Assembly (NCBI GenBank): GCA_029937135.1
Contig: JAPYQX010000066.1
Span: forward strand, 3,194-11,536
Length of the DNA stretch: 8,343 nucleotides
Direction: 5' to 3'
Source: Nitrospinota bacterium
GTDB taxonomy: Bacteria; UBA8248
How positions within the stretch are numbered: position 1 is the first letter of the stretch; the number at the start of each line of letters is the position of its first letter. Position numbers and translations under genes: made by a program. This document shows, piece after piece, positions 1 to 6,848 of this stretch. Below the pieces are notes generated by a model that saw nothing but the letters and a program-made list of their open reading frames with translations, was not told the origin of the DNA and did not search any database.

Positions 1-401
1 GACTTGTCCGGGGACTTGTCCTTATCTTTGTCCTTTGATTGGCCCTGGCCGGATTCGGCGCCTTCTTTCGGCGTCAAATTCGTGATGGCCTGCCGCGCGA
101 AGCGGATGCGCACATTTTCGGCCACCTTGACGTGAATCACGTCGTCCTTGATCCGGGTGACCTCGCCGTACATCCCGTTCGCCAACACGTTGTCGCCCAC
201 CTTCAGGGCGTTCAGCATCTCCTGATGATCTTGCTGTTTTTTCTGCTGGGGGCGGATCATCAGAAAATAAATAATGACGAAAACGATCAGAAACGGAAAC
301 AGGCTGATCAGCAGGTTGGGCTCATCACCGCCGCCACCACCACGGGCCATGGCGTAGGCGTCCGTAGCGCCGGTAATCAGTCCGATAAAATGACTCACCA
401 T
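1..401 (-). CDS. yajC: YajC, Sec translocon accessory membrane protein (3' end beyond window)
   Basis: YajC is a small single-span inner-membrane protein that associates with SecDF in the Sec export machinery. The frame was read from an ATG at 401-399, preceded by a good ribosome binding site (GGAGAGG, about 6 nt upstream). It stays open for 133 codons to the window edge, so the C-terminus is missing. Residues 1-28 form a Gly-rich periplasmic leader. Residues about 29-49 are a hydrophobic membrane segment ending in the family hallmark FLMIRPQQKKQQ (residues 46-57). The small beta domain follows (LKVGDNVLANGMYGEV, residues 66-81). From about residue 120 the tail is low-complexity Lys/Asp, encoded partly by a direct repeat of GACTTGTCC (plus strand 1-9 and 13-21). 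The gene lies 100 nt past the tgt stop, and tgt-yajC(-secD-secF) is a common order. Identification is secure. Confidence 0.95.
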   Translation of the reverse strand, partial: MVSHFIGLITGATDAYAMARGGGGGDEPNLLISLFPFLIVFVIIYFLMIRPQQKKQQDHQEMLNALKVGDNVLANGMYGEVTRIKDDVIHVKVAENVRIRFARQAITNLTPKEGAESGQGQSKDKDKDKSPDK

Positions 402-501
402 GATTGGTCCTCTCCAAGAAAAAGGCGCCCGGCGGGGCACCACACGGTTAGGTAGCAAAGGGCCCCGGCCTTGTCAAGCAAACGCTTTCATAATCAGGGC
501 T

Positions 502-1716
502 TTAGTGTGCCTCATTTATCTCTTCGGGCAAAGGCCCGCCCGGCCTCCCTGACCCCGATTTTCCAGCCCCCGGCCCTCCCGGAGGCCCCACCGGGTCGGT
601 CCCCAGCGGCCCCGCCAGCAATTCCCCGGCCCAGGCCGAAAATTCTCCCCCGCGAATCGCCTCACGCGCCCTCCCGAGCAACTCCTGATAAAAGAAAAGA
701 TTGTGCATCGTCATCAACCGGTAGCCCAGCATCTCCTTGGCCCTGAAAAGGTGGCGCAGATAGGCCCGGCTGAAGCCCTGGCGGCAGGTGGGACAACCGC
801 AACCCTCCTCGATGGGACTCGCCTCCTCGGCGTTCTCCGCGTTTTTTATCGAAAGCCGCCCGGCCCATGTAAAAAGATTGCCGCGCCGGGCATGTCGGGT
901 CGGCATGACGCAATCGAACATATCGGCCCCGCGCCCGACCCCCCGAATCAGATCGCCGGGCGTCCCCATCCCCATGACGTAGCGGGGCTTGTCCGCCGGA
1001 AGAATATCCGTCGCGGCGTTCAGCAGCGCGTCCGTCTCCCGCTTACCCTCGCCCAGGCACAAACCCCCGACGGCATAGCCGTCAAGATCGAGAGCCACGA
1101 GCTGCCGGGCGCTCTCCCGCCTCAAATCCTCGAAACCGCCCCCCTGGACGATGCCAAAGAGAGACTGGTCCCGCCGCGTGTGGGCCGCCCTCGATCGCTC
1201 CGCCCAGGCGGTCGTCCGGCGAAGGGCCGACTCCGACTCCTTTCGCGTATGCGGGTATCCCAGCGGCTCGTCGAGAACCATGGCGATGTCCGGACCGAGC
1301 GCCTCCTGAATCTCCACCGCACGCTCGGGCGTGAGATTCATTCGCGCTCCGTCGAGATGGCTCTGAAAATCTATCCCCTCGTCGGTTACCTTGGCGAGGC
1401 GGGCGAGGCTGAAAAGCTGATAACCGCCGCTGTCGGTAAGGATGGGGCCCCTCCAGCCCATGAACGAATGGAGGCCGCCCATCCGGGCGATAAGCTCCGC
1501 GCCGGGGCGAAGGGAGAGATGGTAGGCGTTGGCGAGGATGATTCGGGAGCCCACGGCCGCGAGATCGGACGGATCAAGCGTCTTGACAGTGGCCTGGGTC
1601 CCCACCGCCATGAAGGCGGGCGTGTCCACGGCGCCGTGGGGGGTCTCCAGGAGGCCAAGACGCGCCTTTCCCCCGGGCTGCGAGGCAAGAAGCCTAAAAG
1701 AAACCGCCCCGCTCAC
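502..1716 (-). CDS. tgt: tRNA-guanine transglycosylase (queuosine synthesis)
   Basis: Tgt swaps guanine at position 34 of GUN-anticodon tRNAs for preQ1, the committed step of queuosine formation on tRNA. The protein has 404 residues and starts at a GTG that overlaps the upstream ATPase stop by 4 bp. Visible motifs are D95-SGGYQ, D149-E, Q191-GGG, GGLCLGE (217-223), Y246-V-M248 and the nucleophile D268 in FDCVMPTR. The zinc ligands C306, C308, C311 and H338 are all present. Two pocket residues differ from the usual bacterial enzyme: DEC is DEP (P151), and the Val of GGLAVGE is Leu (L221). The last 35 or so residues are a Gly/Pro-rich tail beyond the normal fold, which explains a length above the usual 370-385. 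Ends in TAA. Function is secure; the exact base substrate is less so. Confidence 0.96.
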   Translation of the reverse strand: MSGAVSFRLLASQPGGKARLGLLETPHGAVDTPAFMAVGTQATVKTLDPSDLAAVGSRIILANAYHLSLRPGAELIARMGGLHSFMGWRGPILTDSGGYQLFSLARLAKVTDEGIDFQSHLDGARMNLTPERAVEIQEALGPDIAMVLDEPLGYPHTRKESESALRRTTAWAERSRAAHTRRDQSLFGIVQGGGFEDLRRESARQLVALDLDGYAVGGLCLGEGKRETDALLNAATDILPADKPRYVMGMGTPGDLIRGVGRGADMFDCVMPTRHARRGNLFTWAGRLSIKNAENAEEASPIEEGCGCPTCRQGFSRAYLRHLFRAKEMLGYRLMTMHNLFFYQELLGRAREAIRGGEFSAWAGELLAGPLGTDPVGPPGGPGAGKSGSGRPGGPLPEEINEAH

Positions 1717-2474
1717 AGGACCTGGATCGGACCTTCCGAGCTTCCGGAAAGGAACTGCTGTATCAAGGGATTATCCAACCCGGCGATTTCTCCGGGCGTA
1801 CCGTGCGCGATGATTTTCCCCTCGTGGAGCATGGCGACCGTATGAGCGAATTTCATCGCGTGTTTGATGTCGTGGCTGATGACCACCGAGGTGATATTGA
1901 GGGATTCCTCCATGCGCACGATGAGCCGATCAATCGAATCCGCCAGGATCGGGTCGAGCCCGGTCGTCGGCTCGTCATAGAGGAGAATCTCGGGCTCCCG
2001 GATGATCGCTCGCGCCAACCCCACCCGCTTTTGCATCCCTCCCGAGAGTTGAGAGGGCATCCGGTCCTCGATGCCGTCGAGGCCGACGAGATGAAGTTTT
2101 TCCCGCACTTTTTCCAAAATTTCCTTCGGGGTCATCCGGGTGTGCTCCCGAAGGGGGAACGAGACGTTCTCGCTCACCGTCATCGAATCGAACAACGCAC
2201 CGCCCTGAAAGAGCATCCCGAACTTGGCGCGAACACGGTTGAGATGGGCCCCGCGCAGGGCGGAGATATTCTCGCCATCGACAAGAACCTCGCCCCGGTC
2301 CGGACGAATCAGGCAAAGGAGGTGCTTGAGCAGCACGCTTTTCCCCTCGCCGCTCCGGCCGATGATGACCGTGATCTCACCTTCGCGGATTTGAAGATCC
2401 ACCCCCCGGAGGACGTGGTTTTCATCGAAGGATTTTTCCAACCCGCGAATGTCGATTTTGACCTTTTCGCTCAA
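1713..2474 (-). CDS. MlaF/Ttg2A/Mkl-type ABC transporter ATPase
   Basis: This is the ATP-binding subunit of an Mce/Mla-type ABC transporter, a family that moves phospholipids or other lipids between membranes. With the TTG start at 2474 the protein has 253 residues. Walker A is GRSGEGKS (39-46), the Q-loop is Q90 in MLFQGGALF, the signature is LSGGMQ (143-148), Walker B is LLYDEP (164-169) with catalytic E168, and the switch histidine is H201. MLFQ-GALFDSMTV, FPLREHT and the C-terminal SEGPI match the MlaF branch rather than amino-acid importers. The TTG overlaps the alr stop by 4 bp (TTGA) and has GGAGG 9 nt upstream. A frame extension up to 2525 exists, but it adds a Cys/Arg-rich segment not seen in the family. 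No mlaE-like permease or mlaD-like Mce gene lies next to it. The subfamily is likely; the transported substrate is unknown. Confidence 0.9.
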   Translation of the reverse strand: MSEKVKIDIRGLEKSFDENHVLRGVDLQIREGEITVIIGRSGEGKSVLLKHLLCLIRPDRGEVLVDGENISALRGAHLNRVRAKFGMLFQGGALFDSMTVSENVSFPLREHTRMTPKEILEKVREKLHLVGLDGIEDRMPSQLSGGMQKRVGLARAIIREPEILLYDEPTTGLDPILADSIDRLIVRMEESLNITSVVISHDIKHAMKFAHTVAMLHEGKIIAHGTPGEIAGLDNPLIQQFLSGSSEGPIQVL

Positions 2475-3742
2475 GCTCCCATGCCTCCAAGCACACGAAC
2501 ATCCACGACGCGCCCCTCCCGGCAAAATACCCGGGGCACCCGGACGCCCACCCCCGACATGATCTCATAAGAAATCGTCCGCGTCCTCGCGGCCAGCTCC
2601 TCGAAAGTGATTCGCTCCTCCCCCTGCCCCCCGATCAGGACCGCCTCCTCTCCCACAGCGACATCGCCAGCCTCCGTCACGTCGAGCGCAATCATGTCCA
2701 TCGAGACACGCCCCGCGAGGGGGACCCGCTCTCCCCGGACCAGGGCATCGGCCCGGTTCGAGAGAAGCCTCGGGTAGCCGTCCGCATAGCCAATCGGGAC
2801 GATGGCGATTCGGCCGGGGGCGCTCCTGCGGTAGGTCCCGCCGTAGCCAATCGCCTCGCCGGCGGTAACTTCCTTGACCTGGATGAGAGCGCTTTTCAGG
2901 GTCATGGCGGGCCGCAGACCGATATCGGGGGCCTGTGGCGGCGGGCAGCCGTAGAGGGCGATTCCCGCCCTGGCGAGCCCGCCCGGCGCGTCCGGAAAAT
3001 TCAGGCCGCCGGCGCTGTTGGCCGTGTGCAGGATGGGCGGAAGAAGGCTGGCTGCCCGCAGCTCCTCCGTCAAGGCCCGGACGACATCGAACTGTGCCTG
3101 TGTGGCAGGGCCGCCTTCGTCCTCATCGGCGCGGGCCAGATGGCTCATCAGGCCCACGACCTCGAGGCCAGGCATCGCGCCCGCCCGGCGCAAAAAATCA
3201 ACCGCCTCGCCGGGCGAAATTCCGAGACGGCCCATCCCCGAATCGATCTTCAGGTGAACGCGGGCGGTACGGCTCACCGAAACAGCCGCGGCCGAAAGGG
3301 CCTCGGCCTGCGCCGCACTCCAGATGACAGCGTCGAGATCCGCGGCGGCGACACGGGAGGCAAGCCGGGGGGAGACTCCGCTCATCACCAGAATGCGAAT
3401 TTCGCCGGGAAGGCCGTCCGCAACGGAGCCGCCCACGGCGGAGCGCCTCAAATCCTCGCCCTCCTCGACCGTCGCCACAGCGAGCCAGCCCGCGCCCGCA
3501 CGGACAAAAGCGGCGGCGGTCTCACGGGCGCCATGGCCGTAGGCCTCGGCCTTGACCACCCCGGCGAGTTCCCGATCCGGGCCGAGAGCGCTGGCGTATT
3601 TTTTGAAATTATCGCCAAGGGTGTCCAGATCGATGAAGGCGGCGGTGGGTCTTCCGGCGAGAGTAAATTTTGCGGCTGCGTCTCCGATGCCGGGGGGGGA
3701 AACCGGGAGACCGGGAGGGGAATCAGGGAGGCCGGGGGTCAA
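2471..3742 (-). CDS. alr: Alanine racemase
   Basis: Alr is a PLP enzyme that interconverts L- and D-alanine in the cytoplasm, supplying D-Ala for peptidoglycan. The protein has 423 residues. The PLP lysine is K64 in GVVKAEAYGHG, with Glu where Asp is usual. HLKIDSGMGRLG (163-174), the catalytic tyrosine region GYGGTY (Y300), IGYADGYPR (317-325) and AGRVSMDM (343-350) follow in the right order. The start is TTG at 3742, chosen because it has a near-perfect AGGAGGTG Shine-Dalgarno 7 nt upstream and overlaps the dnaB stop by 4 bp; no ATG or GTG occurs before the conserved fold. This start gives about 30 extra N-terminal residues rich in Pro and Gly. The TGA stop overlaps the next gene. The enzyme call is secure, and the start is well supported. 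Confidence 0.95.
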   Translation of the reverse strand: MTPGLPDSPPGLPVSPPGIGDAAAKFTLAGRPTAAFIDLDTLGDNFKKYASALGPDRELAGVVKAEAYGHGARETAAAFVRAGAGWLAVATVEEGEDLRRSAVGGSVADGLPGEIRILVMSGVSPRLASRVAAADLDAVIWSAAQAEALSAAAVSVSRTARVHLKIDSGMGRLGISPGEAVDFLRRAGAMPGLEVVGLMSHLARADEDEGGPATQAQFDVVRALTEELRAASLLPPILHTANSAGGLNFPDAPGGLARAGIALYGCPPPQAPDIGLRPAMTLKSALIQVKEVTAGEAIGYGGTYRRSAPGRIAIVPIGYADGYPRLLSNRADALVRGERVPLAGRVSMDMIALDVTEAGDVAVGEEAVLIGGQGEERITFEELAARTRTISYEIMSGVGVRVPRVFCREGRVVDVRVLGGMGA

Positions 3743-5163
3743 AAGCCCACCTCCTCCTCTGTTTCGAACACTTCGGCGGCGGGCGCCGAGGAGCCTTCGT
3801 GGAAGGTGTCGAGGTTGGTGAAGCGGGTGTAATCCTGAAAAAAGCGGAGCTGCACGTCATCGGTGGGGCCGTTTCGCTGCTTGGCGACGATGATGGTGGC
3901 CTCGCCCTTTTTATCGGACTCCTTGTCGTAGTAATCCTCGCGGTAGAGAAGCGCGACCAGATCGGCGTCCTGCTCGATGGAGCCCGACTCGCGAAGGTCG
4001 GCGAGATTCGGGCGCCTTCCCTCCCGCGACTCGACCGCCCGGGAGAGCTGACTCAGCGCCATCACCGGGATATCCAGTTCCTTCGCCAGACCCTTGAGGC
4101 CGCGCATGATCTCGCTGATCTCGACCTGGCGGCTCTCGAACCGCTGGCTCCGGTGGGAGATGAGCTGGAGGTAATCGACGATGACGAGGCCGAGGCCTTG
4201 GTCGGCCAGGAGGCGGCGGCATTTCGCCCGGATGTCGAACACCGAGGAGTCGGTCGAGTCGTCCACGAAGATAGGAGCCTCGGAGAGCTCCCCGGCGGCG
4301 CGAATGAGGTCGGGCCACCGCCGCGCCGGCATGTAGCCGCTCTGAAGTTGTTTGGCGTTCACCATCGCGCGCCCGCACATCATCCGGATGGCCAGGGCGC
4401 GGGCGCTCATCTCGAGGCTGAAGATGATGGTGGGGACCTTGGCGCTGATGGCCGCGTACTCGGCGATGCACAGGGCCAGCGCGGTCTTTCCCATGCTCGG
4501 GCGGCCGGCGACGATGATCAACTCGGCGGGCTGGAGCCCGCTCGTCAGCTTGTCGAGGTCGGTAAAACCCGTGGGAACCCCGGTCACCAGCTCCTTGCGG
4601 TCGTAGAGCATCTCCAGATGGGGGAAGGTCGTCTTGACGATCTCCTTCATGGTGCCCACTTTTTGCTCGTAGCGGTCCGAGGAGACCTCGAAGATGGCCC
4701 GCTCGGCATCGTCGATGAGGATGTCAACGTCCTCCGAGTCCGAGAAGGCGCGCTCGGCGATGGCGTTTGAGGTCTGGATCAGGCTGCGCTGGAGGGCGGT
4801 GGCGCGCACCAGCTTGGCGTATGTCACCGCCCGGCGCGCGCTCGATACATCGTCCGAGAGGCGGGCCACATATTCGGGGCCGCCGCTTTCATCGAGCTTG
4901 CCCATTTTCTTGAGCCTATCGACGATGGTGAGGATGTCGATCGGCTCGTTTTTTTCAAAGAGATGTATCATCGCCTCGAAGATGACGCGATGACTCAGGC
5001 GGTAGAGATGCTGGGGCCGGAGGATTTCCATGACGTTGGCGACAGTGCCCCCCTCGCCGCCGTCGAGCAGGATGGCGCCGAGGACGCGCTGCTCGGCCTC
5101 GATATTCTGGGGCGGAAGGTGCCCGGCCCCTTCATTACGTTGGGTGGTGTTCAGCGCTTCCAC
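3739..5163 (-). CDS. dnaB: Replicative DNA helicase DnaB
   Basis: DnaB is the hexameric 5'-3' helicase that unwinds DNA at the replication fork and recruits primase. The protein has 474 residues, a typical length. The N-terminal helical domain opens with LPPQNIEAEQRVLGAILL (16-33). The RecA-type motor domain starts near residue 190. Walker A is GRPSMGKT (220-227), the catalytic Glu is E251 in SLEMS, Walker B is LVIVDYLQLI (326-335), the sensor is SQLSR (371-375), and the arginine-finger hairpin is KQRNG (428-432). No intein interrupts the Walker A or other motifs. The start is GTG at 5163; it lacks a clear ribosome binding site, so a nearby alternative cannot be excluded. It heads the dnaB-alr-ATPase-tgt unit, downstream of the terminator that closes the ribosomal operon. 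The stop TGA overlaps the alr TTG by 4 bp. Confidence 0.97.
   Translation of the reverse strand: MEALNTTQRNEGAGHLPPQNIEAEQRVLGAILLDGGEGGTVANVMEILRPQHLYRLSHRVIFEAMIHLFEKNEPIDILTIVDRLKKMGKLDESGGPEYVARLSDDVSSARRAVTYAKLVRATALQRSLIQTSNAIAERAFSDSEDVDILIDDAERAIFEVSSDRYEQKVGTMKEIVKTTFPHLEMLYDRKELVTGVPTGFTDLDKLTSGLQPAELIIVAGRPSMGKTALALCIAEYAAISAKVPTIIFSLEMSARALAIRMMCGRAMVNAKQLQSGYMPARRWPDLIRAAGELSEAPIFVDDSTDSSVFDIRAKCRRLLADQGLGLVIVDYLQLISHRSQRFESRQVEISEIMRGLKGLAKELDIPVMALSQLSRAVESREGRRPNLADLRESGSIEQDADLVALLYREDYYDKESDKKGEATIIVAKQRNGPTDDVQLRFFQDYTRFTNLDTFHEGSSAPAAEVFETEEEVGF
3748..3758 (-). promoter_or_regulatory. Strong Shine-Dalgarno inside dnaB that fixes the alr TTG start
   Basis: On the minus strand the last codons of dnaB read GAGGAGGAGGTG, with AGGAGG at 3755-3750. 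This lies 7 nt before a TTG that overlaps the dnaB stop. The site makes the unusual TTG start of alr credible and suggests coupled translation of the two genes. The same bases encode the Glu-Glu-Glu-Val near the DnaB C-terminus. Confidence 0.75.
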
Positions 5164-5225
5164 GAAAAAAAGGCCCCGCGATGCGAATCGTAGCTGGATG
5201 AACGGTTTTCGGGCGGATAACAGGT

Positions 5226-5253
5226 CTCATAAAGGGTACAGGAGATCAGCCAA
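5226..5253 (-). promoter_or_regulatory. Weak candidate promoter for the dnaB unit
   Basis: The 220-nt gap between rplI and dnaB has no credible gene. On the minus strand it holds a TTGGCT (5253-5248) and a TATGAG (5231-5226), separated by 16 bp: a weak sigma70-like pair about 60 nt before dnaB. A perfect 10-bp palindrome GGGAATTCCC at 5272-5281, just upstream, could be an operator or chance. A promoter is expected here because a strong terminator precedes it, but the exact boxes are a guess. Confidence 0.25.
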
Positions 5254-5302
5254 AAGCGAAACATAAAAATCGGGAATTCCCTTATATGCCGGAGCATTCT
5301 CC

Positions 5303-5332
5303 AAAAAAAAAGCCGCCCGAAGGCGGCTTTTT
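5303..5332 (-). terminator. Rho-independent terminator of the rpsF-ssb-rpsR-rplI operon
   Basis: On the minus strand, a GCCGCC / GGCGGC stem (5327-5322 with 5317-5312) closes a TTCG loop, i.e. the extra-stable C(UUCG)G tetraloop. It is flanked by five A before and nine T after, so the stem can extend by A-U pairs and ends in a long U tract. It lies about 50 nt after the rplI stop. On the plus strand the same element has a five-T tail, but no plus-strand gene needs it. Confidence 0.93.
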
Positions 5333-5383
5333 CCCGTAGGTATCAGAAATGATTCGCCCAAGGGGCTCTCCCCCCGCGGGGCC

Positions 5384-6040
5384 TTACCCGGAGGCGTCTT
5401 TTTCCCCTGCCTCCTCGGCGGGGGGATCGGCGCCCTCTTCTTCTCCAGCTTCACCGCTCCCGGTTTCTTCGGCGGAAGCCTCAGCGGAGGCTTTATCCCC
5501 GGGCGGTGCGACATCTGTTTCTTCTGCCTCCTCGGCCACCGCCTGATCGCCCCCGGCTTCCTCGTCAGAGGCTTCTTCCTCGGGCGGCGGGGCCGACTCG
5601 TCGGCCAGGACGTGGACCTTCACCTGTACCCGGACCTCGGGATGGAGGCGAATCGAGATATCGTGCTCGCCCAGCCGCCGGATTGGCTCCTCGAGAAGAA
5701 TCTTCCGCCGGCTCACCTCAAGGCCCTTCTCGGCGAGGGCGGCCTCGATGTCGCGGTTCGTCACCGAGCCGAACAGGCGCCCATCCTTACCGGCGCGAAC
5801 AGTGAATTCCAACTCGACGCCGGCGAAGCGCTTCGCGTCCTCCTCGGAGCCCCGCTTGGCCACCTGTATCTGCGCCTCGCGGAGCATCTGCTCGTGCTGG
5901 GCGGCGCGGACCGAATTCGCCGTGGCGTGGATGGCCACCCCCTTGGGGATCAAGTGGTTCATCCCGTAGCCGTCCGCGACCTCGACCACGTCGCCCACAT
6001 CGCCCAGATTCTCGACCTCTTTTCTAAGTATTACGCGCAT
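5384..6040 (-). CDS. rplI: 50S ribosomal protein L9 with long acidic C-terminal tail
   Basis: L9 binds 23S rRNA near the base of the L1 stalk and helps keep reading fidelity. The N-terminal domain is clear (MRVILRKEVENLGDVGD, then GYGMNHLIPKGVA at 24-36). A connecting helix and the C-terminal domain follow, with GRLFGSVTNRDIEAAL at 87-102 and ISIRLHPEV at 128-136. The fold ends near residue 146, where most L9 proteins stop. Here another 72 residues (147-218) follow, almost entirely Glu, Ala, Asp, Gly and Pro, with only two Lys: a disordered acidic extension. The ATG start has GAGGA at good spacing and lies 15 nt after the rpsR stop. Ends in TAA, just before the terminator. Confidence 0.96.
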   Translation of the reverse strand: MRVILRKEVENLGDVGDVVEVADGYGMNHLIPKGVAIHATANSVRAAQHEQMLREAQIQVAKRGSEEDAKRFAGVELEFTVRAGKDGRLFGSVTNRDIEAALAEKGLEVSRRKILLEEPIRRLGEHDISIRLHPEVRVQVKVHVLADESAPPPEEEASDEEAGGDQAVAEEAEETDVAPPGDKASAEASAEETGSGEAGEEEGADPPAEEAGEKDASG

Positions 6041-6055
6041 CGATTTTTCCTCGCC

Positions 6056-6328
6056 CTATGAATGGTCCACGACATAGGGCATCAGGCCCATGAAGCGCGC
6101 CCGTTTGATGGCATTCGTGAGCTGACGCTGAAAGCGGGCCGAAGTGCCCGTCACGCGGCGAGGAATGATCTTGCCCCGATCACTCACCATATTCCGCAGG
6201 GTTTTCACGTCCTTGTAGTCGATCTAAGCGACCCCGTCAGCCGTGAATCGGCAAATCTTCTTGCGTACGAAACGCTTCTTTTTCTTTTTCCGGTCGCCGG
6301 TTGTTTTCCGGCCGGGAGAGAATGCCAT
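6056..6328 (-). pseudogene. rpsR: 30S ribosomal protein S18 gene interrupted by an in-frame TAG
   Basis: S18 is an essential small-subunit protein that binds 16S rRNA as a pair with S6. The frame begins at an ATG (6328-6326) with GGAGG 5 nt upstream and runs 90 codons to a TAG at 6058-6056. Read through, it is a complete S18: a Lys/Arg-rich start, KKICRFTADGVA (23-34), then IDYKDVKTL (36-44), GKIIPRRVTGTSARFQRQL (52-70) and AIKRARFMGLMPY (73-85). Codon 35, at 6226-6224, is TAG. In E. coli this residue is Glu (VQEIDYKD); in other species it varies. One base change from GAG, CAG or AAG would explain it. There is no frameshift and no other damage. Translation as written gives a 34-residue fragment. 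It could be a sequencing error, a real pseudogene with another copy elsewhere, or a suppressed stop. Gene identity is certain; status is unresolved. Confidence 0.9.
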
Positions 6329-6361
6329 CGTGTCCTCCGAGACCCATTCTCCTGGGTCAAT

Positions 6362-6823
6362 CTAAAATGGAATGTCGTCGTCTGTCATGGGCGGCGGGTC
6401 ACCGGCGCCTGCTTGTTGGCCTGCCGGCGGGCCGGACCAACTGCTTCCGGCGTCCTGGCTCTGTGCCCGGCCGGCGACGCCCTGGCCCCCCTCGTCGCGC
6501 CGCGCGAGGAAGTGGACATTGAAGGCCACGACCTCGTGCTTGCTCCTTCGGGTGCCGTCCTGGGCCTCCCACGAGTTAAAGCTCAGGCGCCCCTCGATGA
6601 GAACCGGGCTGCCCTTCGTACAATTTTCCATGGTCCAGTCACCCTGCCGCCCGAACACCACGATATCGACAAAACAGGTGTCCTCCTTCCACTCCTCCCC
6701 GGAGCGGTAACGACGGTTAACGGCCAACCCGAAATTCACCACCGAAGTCCCCGACGGCAAAAAACGCTTTTCCGGATCCCGCGTGAGGTTTCCTCTCAGG
6801 TAGACCTGATTCATCTGGGCCAT
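6362..6823 (-). CDS. ssb: Single-stranded DNA-binding protein
   Basis: SSB coats single-stranded DNA during replication, repair and recombination, and recruits partner proteins through its C-terminal tip. The protein has 153 residues. An OB-fold occupies residues 1-107 (NQVYLRGNLTRDPEKRF, 5-21; VVNFGLAVNRRY, 28-39; FVDIVVFGRQ, 51-60; LIEGRLSFNSWE, 75-86). Aromatic residues such as W45, W63 and W85 sit where bacterial SSBs stack on bases. A Gly/Gln/Pro-rich linker leads to the acidic tip DDDIPF (148-153), the usual partner-binding motif. The ATG at 6823 has GAGAGGG about 6 nt upstream. The gene lies 25 nt after rpsF and 33 nt before rpsR, its usual place in this operon. Ends in TAG. Confidence 0.97.
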   Translation of the reverse strand: MAQMNQVYLRGNLTRDPEKRFLPSGTSVVNFGLAVNRRYRSGEEWKEDTCFVDIVVFGRQGDWTMENCTKGSPVLIEGRLSFNSWEAQDGTRRSKHEVVAFNVHFLARRDEGGQGVAGRAQSQDAGSSWSGPPAGQQAGAGDPPPMTDDDIPF

Positions 6824-6848
6824 GGAATACCCTCTCGTTTAAAGTTAT

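Noticed and set aside
402..501. Possible terminator between tgt and yajC
   Set aside because: Only a six-pair GC stem with a long loop can be drawn and no U tract follows, so tgt and yajC are probably co-transcribed.
539..552. 14-bp sequence CCCGGCCTCCCTGA shared in inverse orientation with 3723-3736
   Set aside because: Both copies lie in Pro/Gly-rich, G+C-rich coding ends. A match of this length is not surprising in such composition, and nothing else marks a repeat element.
703..1845. Long plus-strand open frame of 380 codons opposite tgt and the ATPase
   Set aside because: It lies antisense to two clearly conserved genes, crosses the boundary between them and has no recognisable domain. 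Such frames are common opposite G+C-rich coding DNA. The same applies to the plus-strand frames at 1803-2570, 3026-3832, 3670-4770, 6062-6955 and 7560-8243.
2475..2525. Longer start for the MlaF-like ATPase at 2525
   Set aside because: The extra 17 residues are Cys/Arg-rich, overlap alr coding sequence and are absent from the family. The TTG at 2474 gives the usual 4-bp overlap and a normal N-terminus.
5227..5514. Minus-strand open frame of 95 codons between rplI and dnaB
   Set aside because: It is out of frame with the acidic tail of rplI, runs through the terminator, has Pro/Lys-rich composition without a domain, and lacks a ribosome binding site.
6056..6328. Genome-wide reassignment of TAG to an amino acid
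   Set aside because: hppA, rpsF, ssb and the rpsR frame itself all end at TAG exactly where these proteins normally end, so TAG still works as a stop here.
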